This document shows positions 1 through 14,300 of a DNA stretch of 64,000 nt, piece by piece. The notes beneath the pieces were generated by a model that saw only the letters and a list, made by a program, of their open reading frames with translations, made no database searches and had not been told where the DNA came from. The stretch covers positions 89,004,441-89,068,440 of the forward strand of contig NC_133770.1 in NCBI RefSeq assembly GCF_003597395.2, written 5' to 3'. Position 1 is the first letter of the stretch; the number at the start of each line of letters is the position of its first letter. The stretch comes from Chelonoidis abingdonii (taxonomy: Eukaryota > Chordata > Testudines > Testudinidae). Both the position numbers and the translations under genes were made by a program.

Positions 1-170
1 TTGAAAAAATATTTAAAACTGTCAGACACAGAAAGGGTTCACATGTAGTTCATTTAAAAACAACTGCTGATACCAGCATATATCATACATAATTAGAAAA
101 GGATTCAAATACCTCAACTTCTACTAAAAAAGACTCCCTCTCCTTTTAATCATAAAGTCAGTTTAAAAAA

Positions 171-213
<43 letters not shown>

Positions 214-2255
214 ATAAGCAATTTAAATGAAGTCTTAATGGTTAAAGAATATTGTGCTTGTCTGGAGAACACCTGCTTGACCAACTTTTTGCCATATACT
301 GCTATACATTTTGATGACTGCACAGATTGATGAGATCCTCTTCACGATTTTAAGGAGCAGTTTAATTCAGATGATTGTCCAGTAAATAGGAGCATTTTGT
401 TAGACTCCCTCACATCCTTCATTTTCAATATCTCCTCATTCTCAAGTAGCTTAAAGGACTAGGAGTTTAGCATGATCTGGGAGAACAAGGAAAGCTAAGA
501 AAATGGATCTGAAGAAGAGTCTGGGCAGGGCTGGTGCAACAAGCAAAGTACATGATTTTGGGAGCAGTGTTTTGGATGGACAATAAGGCAAGTAGGAATA
601 GCTCAGCTGAGTAGATAAAGCCTTCGACAAGACTCAACAATGGGAATGGCAAAAAATGATGGACTTTTTTGAGCAGTTGAGAAAAAACAGGATTCAACAG
701 TTACTGTAAGTGGAAAGGGGGGCAGAAGTGGAGAGAATGATTGAAAGAAGACACCAAAATTAAGAACATAATGTGTAAGTTTGATATTCAATTAATACAA
801 CACTTGTCTTTTAACAAAAGTTACTTTCCGTTTTCTTGCTAAATGATGATCCAGTTCAAAGAGAAACATACTAAGTTTCCTAAAGTTTAGCACCAATTTT
901 TGTTTGCACACAACGAATGAAGTTTCTTTTTACAGACTTTGTGAAATCTGCTCTTTTTGTAATTTTGTATACTTTTACACACTTGTAGTAGAAAAATGAT
1001 ACTAAGACAGTCAGGGCCAGAGCGACAAGTATGATGGTGGAGTTGCTAACGGGAATAGAAAAGGGCCAGTTTAGGAGAAATTATTTTAATATAGGTTAGT
1101 AACAGATCCACCATGAAGAAAAAGCTAGAGCAAATAAAGGTAGATCTACAAATGATCAGCAAAGAACAGATGATTGTAAGCATGTGATTAGATTATATCT
1201 CCCCAGAAAAGAAAAAAAAGAGAGAGAGAGAGGTGCCAAGTTCTAAGGGAGGGAGAAGCTGTCAAAGGAGTGGTCAGAGAATTCTCTAAAGCCTGCTGGT
1301 GGGAAGTTGGTATAAAAATCTCAAGAAGAAAGGCGTGACCCAAAAAAGATAAACACCACAGAATAATCTGTTAGTGAAAGCCAAATCTCTTCTTTTTAAT
1401 CCATTTTTTTTTACTGGGAAACATAACCTCCTCTCACTTCCTGCAAAAAAACTCTGCAGAATGTGTATTTTAGTTTTCCCCAGCAAATGTTACCAACAGT
1501 AGCTTCTGTATGAAGAGTTCTTTGATGCCAAAGTAGTAGTTTTATTAAAATGTCAGCTTCCTATTGTCACCAACTCAACAATTACTCCTTAAATCTTTTT
1601 GTCAAATACAAAGAATGTGTAAAACCAGATGCAAACATCCAACCAGATGAACTATAATTTTAGTTTCTTACTCACCCCTCCTGTGATCAATGTATTATTA
1701 CTGGGACAGAAGGTGGCCCTTGTTGGAGTAATATTAGTTAAAGCTGTCTAGAGAAGGCCACTTAAGTAAATATTACTGTCATACAAAGTGTTTTAAACAA
1801 TAATATTCCTTTTACCCTAAGATAGGTTCATCCCAACCAGCTAGAATATAACTTGCCTTGTCTAGAGCTTTAAATTGTATTAGTTATAACATTTAAGCTC
1901 AAATATTTTAAAAAACACAGCTCTCTCTTAGTGTAGATAAGGCTTTATTTTATCTATTTTGACACTACATGCTTTAATTTAATCTATGTATCGTGAAATG
2001 GAGTAGGTTCTCCATACCCTTAAAGAATGAACCTACAGAGAAATTTTTGTAGGACTCTTTTGCTGGAAAAATTGTCTTAAATTACAAAACCCTAAGACAT
2101 TTTTTTTGTTAAAGCATTAGTTAGGAATATGGTGGTAACCCACATACAAATAGCACCTAACTCTGATAGGACAATCAGAATAAGTTTCAGTTTAAAAACT
2201 ACTGAAGAAAAACCCTGAAAAACTAACTACATTTTTTTAGCATGAATGGACATAC
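1..2255 (-). other. CLASP2 intron (3' side runs off the window)
   Basis: AT-rich intron following the SSDVRK exon. Apart from a GT microsatellite at 173-211 and a short GA run near 1218-1230, I recognise no repeat family, exon or RNA here. Short open frames in it show no homology I can name. Confidence 0.7.
173..211. repeat. (GT)n microsatellite
   Basis: An uninterrupted GT dinucleotide run of about 19 units, ending at the gtga sequence near 211. Simple repeat, likely length-polymorphic. Confidence 0.98.
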
Positions 2256-2399
2256 CTTCCTAACATCTGAACTTTTCGGTTCTGTTGTCCAGGTGATGAT
2301 CCGAGATACTGCCAGCCTAGTTTCACTTGAATTTACGAAATCCCCTGGGTCCATCTGCTGTGCAAGAGTCTCTATGTATTTAAGAATTGCAACTTTAAC
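2256..2399 (-). CDS. CLASP2: CLASP2 144-nt TOG3 exon ([12 protein letters not shown])
   Basis: The acceptor ends cacatttgcag and the donor is gtatgtcc. Phase 0-0, 48 codons: [48 protein letters not shown]. This is a late helix pair of TOG3. Next in the transcript should come the exon starting AAQ.VLISLFELN; I looked for it below 2255 and did not find it, so the following intron runs off the window. Confidence 0.98.
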
Positions 2400-5300
2400 C
2401 TGCAAATGTGAGCAGAGTCAGGTAAACAGATAAAAACAAAAGTGTGCTGTAAATGTGATTGTACTCAAGCAACAGGGTTCTATTTATTTAGAACAAATAA
2501 TCCAGAATGGCTAACATAATGGGACAAAATGAGATACTTCTTTTTAAAGTGAATTAAATATTGGTAATTTTATCAGAAGTCTTTTAGCTGATTTTAAAAT
2601 CAATTACCTGGAGTCAATGTTTTTGTTTAATACCCATATAGTATCTATAATCTGTAAATGAGTCTACTGTACTAACAGACATCTTCATTCTCACTAATAT
2701 TAAATAAAAATACTAGCATACTGCATGTGCAACTGTTTAGCCATTCACTTTCTATTTAGTTTGTTTATATTTGGCATAGGGAGCACCACCTGATGAACTG
2801 GAGAGGATACATACAGATGTAATTGGCTTCTTCCAGTAAACCGTATTTAATTTGTACTCAGAATCCCCTGGCAGTTCCTTTAGCAGCAGAAATCTATGCT
2901 GAGCATTAAACATCTTTGTTAGGGGATAATTTTTGTAAAACATCTTCCTATTATAAACAAACCATAAGGGAAATAGGACTGTTACACTAAAGCAGTGCCA
3001 GTAAGTAAGCAATAACACACATGGCAATCAGTACACACATTTTCTTTGAAGGAATTCACTACACTAATAAAAGTCAGTGTGTTTATGAATAGGCATAAAT
3101 GAGACAAGGAAATGGGGTGGGTGATTATTTGGATGATCTGGTTTCACTTTTTAGCTGTTTCTGTCTCCATTAACTATGGTGCTAGATCTGAGATTATGCA
3201 TAGTAAAACCTGAGTTTTGTTTTTTTTAAAATGTGTTTGTGGCTTGCACTGATAACGGTTCTGAATAAACCGGATGGATCATTTAAAAGCTTCCTTCAGT
3301 CATCCTACTATTTCAGATATATAAAAAATAAAGTGCATCAATGCACCGAGTGACAAAAATGTTAGTGGAAGGAACTGAAACTAAACGTAATTTAACCATA
3401 TTCTTTCCCTCTCTTGCTGGCTGTTAGGTCTTGCCTTCTCTGAAGTTACACTTAACCCAAGGATTGAAGCTCTTTAGGGTACATAAATCAATGGAAAATA
3501 CTGTTGAGAACCTGGCAGCTAGAATTTTCTCTTTTTGAGATAAAAATCTTAAAATTACTTATATTTTGCAAAATGTGTAATTCAAAACACATACTGAAAA
3601 CAAAACATCTCCTTTCTAATATCCAGTCAAGTATAGTGGTGCGCATACACTATTTCCTCCCCCACAAGGCTAATGAGTCTTTTTGTGACATCGCTGTGTC
3701 TGCTAGTGATACAGGAGGGCCAGGGAGCAGTGGTAGAGTCCCAGAGGGGAAATATATACGCCCAAGGCTAATTAAGGTGTGGTTCCCTGGAGACTAGGGA
3801 GGGTGGCTACAGGTTAATTGGAGCACCTGCAGTAAATTAAGGCCTTGTCAGGAATCTAATAAAACCCCCTGCTTCAAAAAGTCAGAAGAAGGAGGAAGGA
3901 GAGAGGACTGGAGCTTGGAGGTGTGCTGTGAGACTTGAAAGGTCAGAGACCCGAAGTAAGGGAGACCCTCCCAGCAGGGGATGGAGATTCTCTCCCCCAG
4001 CATCTAGGGACTGAAGATACCCCACCCAAGGAGGAAGAGGGTAAGAACCTGCAGGGGTTGAGAGGCGCTGGGGCTCAGAGTGAGGAGAAACCCAGACCCC
4101 TTCCCCGCTTCCCTCTTTTACCACCTTCCCAGGCCACTAATGGGGTCCTTGGCTCCCCAAGAGCAGGGGGAAGGGGTGGCATCTTACCCCCCACCAAGAA
4201 AAGAGCAGAACCCACCATACTAACATTGGCCATCTTATCACCACATATACCTTTAAAGCCAGATGCTACGATTAGAAACCAATGATAACATAGTGCAAAA
4301 ATGCACCCAGCTATCTGTACACAAAAATTCCTAAGAACAAGATATAAGGCTTATTCAACAGTTAAAAATTGTGAAGAAAAGCATTCCCAATGGAAGTAGA
4401 GTCAATCTGTCTTCAGGAAACATGGTGGCACCTATGTTGTCTACAGACAGGAAGGAGCACTGAATAGCAGGTGAGTAGAAGTAGGAACCATCTAAAGGGC
4501 AGCTTGTGACCTCAGTCCCATTATGAACAATGAGATGACAGTCATTTTGAAAAAGGTTAGTTCATCGTGTCTTTTTTTTTTGGAAAGAGAACATTATTCT
4601 TCTGTGTCTGTGGAAACTTCTATGTTGAAGAACAAGAAAAGATGACCATTAGAATCATAGAAGATTAGGGTTGGAAGGGATCTCAGAAGGTCATCTAATC
4701 CAACCCCCTGCTCAGAACAGGACCAATCCCCAGACAGATTTTTACCCCAGTTCCCTAAATGGCCCCCTCAAGGACTGAACTCACAACCTGGGGTTAGCAG
4801 GTCAATGCTCAAACCACTGAGCTATTCCTCCCCCCTTGTACAGTAACTGGAGTTGTTACCTTGTACAGTAACTGGAGTTGTTCAAGATGTTTGTCTCTAC
4901 AGGTGCTTCACTTCAGTGAGGCATGCTCCCTGTGAGTCTTTGACTGGGGACTTTTGGTAGTGCCAATTCAGTCTGTGCAGGAGCTGTAGCTAACGTCGTG
5001 CCCTCTATTGAGGGTATATAGGGCAGTGTCAGATAAGATACCATTAATTCCTTCTCTACCATAAAGTCCCGCAAAATCAAAGACTCCAAAGCAGAGGGGA
5101 AAGATGGCGCGGTTAGTGGAGGACAAAAGACAAACCTCTTGAACAATTCCAGTTACTGTATAAGGTAAGTAACTTTCTATTTGAGTAATGTCCCTATAGG
5201 TGCTCCACTGATTTATTGATTGTATTTCAATTGTAATCTTGAGCTGTATAGGAAGTAAATTAGTTAATGACATATATTACTTCATTTATATTTGTTTTCT

Positions 5301-8300
5301 TATTTTTGTAATAAATCTATAAAAGCATATTAGAATCGTTCCTCTCTCAAAACTTCAGCGTGGGAAAACAACTTATTTAAAGGTAAATGCATTGAGTAGC
5401 TCCTGGTCATGTATTTTATTTATTTGAATAAAATCCTGTTCAAACTACTACATAAGCATGATGCATTTGCCAAAATGGTCCTACATGACTTATCACTGTC
5501 CCAGATCAGGTAATATTTGCTAAAAACCTTCACTTCTTCCTTCCAGCCATCAATCTGGCCAGTATTTTCATGTATCTGTCACCTTTAAACTGCATTTCTT
5601 TAATTCACTGTATGTGAAGCTAAATGTGAAAACAATGCGAAGATGCTAGCTGGTGCAAAACCTGGCTGTCTGCCTCCTACATGGACTAGGTCTTCAGAAG
5701 CACATTATTCCTGTTTTCTGGGTCCCCCGCTGGCTCCCCATCTACCTCTGAGGCTAGTTCAAGGTCCTGCTTCCAATTTTCAAAGTCATTAATGGGTCAT
5801 GTTCCAGCTTCACTAAAAACCATATAACTATCTATGAACCATGGAGACAGCTGTGCTCCTTTGCACAAAACACAGAACACAAAGTCCAGGACACAGAGTG
5901 TGTGAGCCAGAGTCAACTGCAAACTTTACAAAAAAGGTAATATTTAAAAAATGCTTTAAAAATCTGTTTGAAACTACACATATTGAGACAATAATTTGAA
6001 ACCACAGTTCTAAGAAAGAGGTAGCTTCTCCAGCCAACTTCTAATAGAGAAATATTATATTTCTCCAACATTGACGAATCTTTATGATAACTGCTTGGTC
6101 TGTTCCCTAAATCAGTCTTAAAAAAAACTTTCTTCTGTCATCAGGAGGATGGTCTTGGGCTTGGCTTCCTCAGTCTTAAGCTCTGGCTCCAATCTTTAAG
6201 GAATTCCACTCTTTGGACCCCATCCTCATACCAGAAGTCCATGCTCTCTTTCAAATCTACAGTATGAACTTCACAAAAGGGAGTAATTACATCAGAATTC
6301 TATGGAGAAAGTAACTTGCAGCAATCAACGCATTAATCTTCCGGCAATAAACCTCTGTCTTAAGGACATGTTGCAGAACAAATTGTGTGATTTCATTATT
6401 ACTTCATTTGTTTTCTTCAACAACTCTGATCACATCATAAGATAGTAGCTGCTATTTAATACACCACCATAAAGTAATAGTAGTCAAAGTATAAACTGTC
6501 CTCAAAGTGAGTAATATTATAAAGTTCACTGTGCTGCAAACAAAAAAGCAAAAACAAAACAAAAAAATGAGGTATTTGCATGTGACTTCAGCCCCACTGT
6601 GTATAGGGAAAAAAACAGTGTAATCTTGTGCATTGTTACATTGCATAACATTCCAAAATGTGTACAAAATTTTCGTGCAGGACAGAGCAGAAAAATCCAG
6701 CTTTGTATATGCTTGTTATTTCCCCAATTTGCCTTATTTGTAAATCTTATTAGGATTTACTGCATTTATACCAAAGCCAACCTCTTCTCTAATTGTACAT
6801 GTCCTAGAGAAATCAGTTTTAATTTTAGGTTGTACAACCATTTTTATGTCAACATATTCTTAAGCTGTGAAAATGCATGCATATATAATGCAACACATTA
6901 CTTTTAGAAAAGCTTAAATAAAATAATGCACTAAACATAAAAGTAATATGTTTTTGAATGAAAATTTAGGTACATGTGTTAATATTAACATTCTTTAAAG
7001 TTTAAATATGCCCATAACATACAAGATGAAAGTAATATAGGGAAAAACCTTCATTGTCAGAACTATATCCAGAAAAGATTGGGAAATCACAAACATAAAA
7101 TGAGAAAAGACTTGATAGAGTGAGTTTGCATAACCAGCTTGGTGTTAGGCGGCCATATTTTTGTTGCTTCTGTATTCATTGGAGTGTGGTCTTATCAGGT
7201 CTGTTTTTGCAAAAACGCTCTGACACTAGTATGTCACCTGAAGTTGAATATCTGCATGCTTAAAGTTTCTTGCAAAGGTTAGTAGTCATAGACGGATGCA
7301 TACAAATAAAAACTATCAAACACTGTAAAGTTTTACATAGCGTTAAAAAAGGCAATAATGCAGACAAAAAACCTTGGAGCTCCAAAAAGAGCGAAGCTGG
7401 TCCTGCAGCGCTGGCTTGACTGTCTGAAAGTTTATAAAAACAAAATCCACCAAGTGAAAACCTTTTTTGCAACACAAATCCAAATAGTAAGAGAAAACAA
7501 ATTTCTATCAACAAATATTTCATTTGCAATTTAGACTTGTAAATTCTTACCTTCAAACTGGGTGTCTGAGTCTGGTCAACAGTGAATCTCATTAAAATAC
7601 TGAATTGGAGATCATTTGGAAAAGATTCCCTGAAAAATAAAGAATCAGGCAAAACACATTACTTGCATAGGGCATGCATTTAATAACTGTAGAGGTGGTC
7701 GCTCTAACTTATAAAAACTTTGTCTGCCTTTCAAACTATAATATATGCCTATTTGTTTTAATCTCTGGGTAAACATCCAACTAATGTAGAAAGGAACATA
7801 CATCAAATGATCTTACTACTTTCAAGCAATTTTATGTGCTAACATGTAAAAAACAAAAGCTCTCTCAACAGTAAAAAGAACAGGAATACTTGTGGCTTTA
7901 GAGACTAACAAATTTATTTAAGCATAAGCTTTCGTGGGCTAAAAACCCACTCCATCGGATGCATGCAGTAGTTCATCCAATGAAGTGAGTTTTAGCCCAT
8001 GAAAGCTTATGCTTAAATAAATTGGTTAGTCTCTAAGGTGCCATAAGTACTCCTCATTCTTTTTGCCGATACAGACTAACATGGCTACCACTATGAAATC
8101 TCTCAATGGCATGTGACTTATTAAATCCAGTCCTGCTAGGATGTGCATTTCATAATCGAGAAATCTAATTCTGTATTCATCTTTCAATGTTAAGCATTCA
8201 AAATATCTGGGATGATCTGAATTCCTTACATTGGCTGGTATTTAGAAAGCCACTACTATTACATTTGTTACATTTTAAAGCCATCCACAGGTTGTGTTTT

Positions 8301-11300
8301 GGGGCCAATATCCTTACAGTACAGTAAGAAAGAAATGTGGGAATATACTCTGGTGCCAATTAAAACTGCACACACATTTTTGTCAGCAATGTAATACCTT
8401 GTGACATCCAGTGCCTTCTGAACTTTCGCTTGTACAGACCCAAGCAAATCAGCACCCATTTTCTTCAACAGCTGTGTCAACAACACAAACAACCAATCCT
8501 GTAGATCTTCTTTATGGACCTGGATGAAGTCAACCAAGGTCTCCAAAAACATGCTGAACACCTAAAGGAGGCAGAGAGGGGAAAGGGGGGGGGGGGGGGG
8601 GAGAAAAGGAAACGACATTGACCTGTGTTGAACTCACAAATGATGAAGAAAGCAGTAGGAGAATCAAAGGCAGATAGAGGCAGTGATTTGCAGCCAAGCA
8701 GGAAAACAATCTGTCTTGCTTTTCATTGGTCTCCGTGATACAAGAGAATATTGCTATTCAACTTCAGCTGAAGTTTGACAATTAGCTATTCCATGCAGTA
8801 TCATTGGGTAAATAAATGTTTACTGTGATGGCTGGCACAACTTTATTTAATTTTTTAAATTTAAACTTCTTTCCACTTCAAACTTTATGTAATTAAGTCA
8901 GTTCTACGTAGACAATAAAACTGGCTTATCTTTTTTAAAAAAGCAAAGAGGCTACAGAATGCTTAATTAAAATATGAGCTATGGAGATCTGCATCAAGAG
9001 AATGCTTGTTCCTTTCCATAGACTATTTGGAGAATGGAACAGGCTTCTCTGTTCCTGCAGCATTCTGAAACAAATTATTCACCCTAGCAGAGGAAAAACC
9101 ACAGTACATTTCTGATTACGATGTCCTTTTGAAATATATGGAATATTATCTTTCTAAAAACATATTAGCTACTATTATGACATTTTGGAAGAGTGGTGTT
9201 GGGAAGCAAATATTCAGGAAAATGATCTATAAGTACATTTATGCTGCATAGCACCTCCCCTTCGCAGTGATTCTCAGAGCCCAGGTCAACTGACTTGGGC
9301 TCAAGCTCCGAGTCTAAAAAATAGCGGCATGGACATTTCCGCTTGGGCTGGAGCCTGGGCTCTGAAACTCAGCCAGGATCTCGATGCCTGGTGTCCAGAC
9401 CGAGTGGAAACATCTACACTATTTTTAGCCCCATTAGCCCAAGCCCTGTGAGCCTTAGTCAGTTGACCTGGGCTAAGAATTGCTGCAGTTTATTTTTTTT
9501 TTCCAGTGTAGATGTACCCTATGTCAACTTGTATACTGCAAACTGCACCAAATGTGTAAATGTGAATGACAATTTTTTTTTTAAACAAATTTCAAAACTT
9601 ATAGTACAACCTTAAGATCAAGAAGTATTTTAGGGTTTGGGGTTTTTAAGTGTATGTATATATAAAATTTACCACTACGTGGCATTTTTTTCTCTCTCTC
9701 TTTTTAGGACCTTTCACTAGCTTTTGGATTTACATGTGCTTATGCGGGAGTGGAACATACATGTTCCAGATATACAATTTTAAAGGTATGTATTATGCCA
9801 GAATTCCAGCTTAATCTAGGCCATAACACACTGCTGCATAAGTGTACGCATGACAGAGTTCACTATAATTACTTTTTAACACCAATGTCATACGGTCATG
9901 AAGATAAATATACCCAACACACTAAAGGTTTAAATCCATATGCTTAGTTTACAAGTGTCCGTCATTAGGTATTTGAGGCTGGCACTTGGTTAATAGGCAC
10001 TGGATGCCAAATATACATTTAAATTCTCTCAGGATTCTACAGACACCAAACAGTATAATCTTCAGGGCTACTTTAAATATTTTAAGTATTAAAAACCATC
10101 TTCCTGTCCCAAACAGGTAAAAGGTTCCTCAAGAGAAAACATTTTCTTCCCACTCTAAAATGAAATATTGTAGGGTATATTCTCCTCCCTTCCATTTATT
10201 GTCCTTGATGTTTCTCTCGCTGGGAGAAGGCTGAACATAACTCCATGCTGTTCCTGGTTGAGGTGGGGGTGGCGTTACCCAAGAACCACATTGAAAGGTC
10301 TCCACAACCAGCGCTCCTACCCACTAATAATTCAAGGGCACAGAAAACAAAAACAAACAAACAAACAAACAAAAAAGCTATCAAGCTCAGGACTTTAACT
10401 CTGATTCCACATAAGCAATAGCACATAGCCTGTTGTGCAGGCCATTCTAAATGTGTTTTGCAGAATTATTATATCCGTACATACAAATCTCCAAACAATA
10501 GCACTGGAAAGTCAAATGATCAAATTATGTCAATTAATCTGCCTGAGTTACATATAACTATAAGCGAACTGGATTTCTAACAGGGCATTCCAAGTGCCTT
10601 TTCTTTCTTCCAGGAAACTCCATTAGGTTTGGTTGAGATATCAACTGTTAAAATATCACTATTTCCCTGCTGTCACTTGCATTCTTCAGGAATATTTTGG
10701 CAACATGTCAAAATAACAGAACATGAGCATTCAAAAGAGCTGAAACCATGCTGCCACCGCAGCAGCACACACATCTCTGGGAATACCTGGGAGCTGTCAA
10801 AATAGCTGTAGTGGGGAAAAGGGTGGGAAGAGGGCCAAGCTGGTCTCCCCCAAGTCCAACACAGAGCTCCAGTTGCCCATCTTTACCTTTTTCCTCTTTA
10901 AACACAAAACAACAATAAACCTAGAAAATTACATAGAAAAAACTATTTTAAAGAGTGTTACTTCAATTGCAAAGTTGAGCACTCAAAAGTTAGGAAATGT
11001 CATATTTAACATCGCCTGGCGAATGCTGCTCCCTGTACATATACATTGTAGTACAGGGTAAAAATGTAATTAATTTGAAATTTTGAACATCCATGGGACT
11101 TAAGTTTCTGCATGGACTTATAAAAACTCTAGAAAATGGGACCTGGGTGCTTCTGAAAATTTTATTCACAGTCCTTAATTACATGATCCCATACTTGTTT
11201 GTTTTTTTTGCAGGACCCCTGCCTCAGTGCACAGGATGGATGTCCAACGAGGGCAAATTAAGGGTTTATGGTTACCCTTATATCAGGCATTTCCTAACTG

Positions 11301-14300
11301 TTGAGCATTTAACTTTGGAATCTAAATAACACCCTTAAAGTAGCTTTTGTGTGTGCGCGCGCTGTGCAACATGGCTGAATTAAGATTGCTCTCATAGCTG
11401 TAATTGTTGGAACTACCTGATTTCTGAATGTTTCTTTCTCAAACTTAACCGTATGTTAACACCACCTTTTTACTGTTTTGCATTGTACAAGCCAAATTAA
11501 TTAGTCGACACCAGCTTCCATTGGTCTCAGAAAATGTTTGAACAGCAAGGAATCCACAACTTTTTTTTTTTGCTAGGGCAAGCACAGCCAACCCCAAAAA
11601 GTGTGTTGAAGTTGCAGACCAGGCATTAGACGTGATTTGGGCATGTATTGATTTGATGCATTCCCACTACAGCCAGGGGACTAATAAGGAGCACAGCACA
11701 GATTAGAACTATTGTTCCCTAAAGCAGGGACTGCCTTTCCTCATTGCAACATGAAACTGCTGAGGCCAATAATTTAGCAAGATTGAAAAAAGGAATGGAT
11801 ACTGGACACTGCTACAGACAGCAAGATATCTGGAGCTGTCGTAGTTAATGATAAATTATAGAAGGGATATTAAATATCATTTTTCAGGGCCTAAGCCAGT
11901 ATCTAACTACAGAAAGGGATGAGACCTAATGTTGGAGAAAGATTACCACACATTTGCTCACTGCAAGGTTCTTATACCTTCCTCTCAAGCCCACTGATCA
12001 CCCTCATAGAAAGATTACTGGACTAGTTGGACCTCAGGTCTAATGCAGTATGGCAATTCTTATGTTCTTTCCAAGGGGATGACTTTTCCTCTTGCTGTTA
12101 TGGGCCTTCATGAAGAAGGGAGGTGAAATTTGCCTCTCCTTTTACCAACGGAGAATTCACCTAGCCCAATTTATTAAATGTGAGGGAAGGGGAAAACACT
12201 GCTAATGTTATGCTTGAGAATTAAATGCACAAAAGAAGGACCGTATGAAGTTATGGTTTCCACAGCAACTATAAATCTGACACCAGCACATATTTAATAT
12301 TTTGTACTGCTGTGTACTCATCTATATCATTATATACATGCAGTGTGAGAGTTAGAATTGCTGGGAAAATTACAGCTTTCAATTTTTTGGCTTTTGTACA
12401 TTTCAGTTCTCAACCATGATGTTACAGTAAGTGTTGTGTCTTGAGTTTCCTTCCTTTAAAAAAAAAAAACAAAAAACAAAAAACCCAAAAAACTTGGTTG
12501 GAAGGAAAAACTCAAAGAAAATTGTGACTGATCTTTGTGAAGCAAGATCCATGCCACACAGTGCACGTCAATTTTCAAGTTCAGTTATTATGAAGTTGGA
12601 GAAATAATGTAAAGATAGTCACAAAATTATTTGCTGTCTTGCCTATGTACGTATGTACACATATAATTAAGTTTAAAATCAAGCACATTGTTACATCAAA
12701 TGTACTTTCGTAAGGACAAGATGCATATTTCAGTTTGTTGGACATCATAGAAAAGAAATTAATTTTATAAGGGACTACTGGAAAAAAGTCAACATTACTG
12801 TTTTATTGGTAGATACGTCTTTTGCTACCAGTTAGCAAATGAATTAATTGAAAATCTAAAGTTGCATACTATAATACTGTCATGGGGTATGCTGGCTCTT
12901 TAAGATGATTCTGACTCAGCCTCAACTGTGCTAGGCTTATGTTTTCTCCCCTAAAAGAAAGACATAAGGGGTCACTAGGTTTTCTGGGGAATATCAGGGC
13001 AGCCTGAGTTCAGTCAGAGAGTATGGAAAAAAAACTTGCTGGAGAGGTGACAACTTTTCAGAGCTCCCAGACAAAAGGCCTAGAAGAGAGAACTGCAAGA
13101 ACAGTACCAACTTGTTGAGGGACAAGCGTCAGCTGAGGGGCCTGCAGGGAGAAAGGAACATAAAGGATTTAGAATGTGGAGGTCTGTTAGGAAGGGGAAG
13201 CCCAGATAAAGGACAGGAGGAACTTTTAGCCAAGATGGGGGGTTGTGTGGATGTCAAAGCCCATTATAAACTGAATGGACTAAATGAACCCATGAAAGAC
13301 GGCTGCAAGGTTGTGTGCATTATTTTATGGTACTAAGCCACACCCAGAAGAGGAAGCAGTACTGTGAAAACATGAGATACAGTGTCTTGTTTGACACATG
13401 ACAGAAGGGAAAACTGAGGCAAGTGCAGGGCCAAAACCAGACTTCTCTAGCTAAAGGCTTTTAACTATGTCGAAGTTCAAAGGCCTACAGCAAACAAAGG
13501 AAGTGTTATGAGCTTCTTAACAAAAAGAATCTATTATAATGAGAAACGCAAATTAAATATAGCAGTTGCTACCAGCTCTCCCTATATAATAGTATTTGTT
13601 AATAATGATAATATTCTAATATTTACATTTAACAATGCAAGCAGAAATCTGAAATACAACATATATACAGCACAGACAAATATTATGGGAAACCTTAACT
13701 TCTGAGTACTTGATGTTTCATCATAACAATTAATTGTGGAATTTTTTTGGTGATTTTTAAAGATTAAGAAATTGAGCCAGGAGCTTACAAACTCTGCTTT
13801 CTTTGTCACAGGTGCTCATAAATTTCTTGATCTGGAGTTATTTGGTTTGGTTTCTCTTATACTGAAATCTGCAGGCTGAATAAGCTGGTTAAACATTTAT
13901 ATGCTCATAGAGCACTTCAGATTTCCCAAAATAAATGTTCATATTAAATTAAATTATCTTCAACCCTTGTCTTGTCTCAATTAATGCCTACAAAACAAAA
14001 CAAATTTGACATTTTGTTTCTAATTTCAGCTGTGCCTATTTATGTCTGGAAATAATACAAAAATGGTTCAAGTGATTTTACTAAAATTTAAAAAACAAGC
14101 CACCACCACCTCCCAAAAAAACCCCACAAAACAAAAAACCCAGACACCTCTGAATCGGAGACAAAGCATGGACAATTTGTTTGAGAAACTTATATAAGCA
14201 TCAAAACAAAAGCGTGAGATTAGAATGGAAGCTGGAATTCAAACTCTAATTATAGTGGGAACAATCCATACGTGCTATAGTTTCTCTAGATACAGTCTTT

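Larger units (their letters stand above)
2400..7550 (-). other. CLASP2 intron, 5.15 kb
   Basis: Intron between ESFPND and VKVAIL exons. It holds the LTR-like block, the CR1 tail, the DIRS fragment and the old LINE fragment listed separately. The remainder (2400-3685, 5216-5640, 5840-7550) is AT-rich with nothing I recognise. Confidence 0.8.

Noticed and set aside
3935..4285. 116-codon plus-strand open frame
   Set aside because: Low-complexity Glu/Pro/Gly-rich translation in a probable dispersed repeat, with no start context or homologue I recognise.
9690..9715. Pyrimidine tract plus AG on the plus strand, like a splice acceptor
   Set aside because: No matching donor or coding sequence on that strand, and the only gene here runs on the minus strand.
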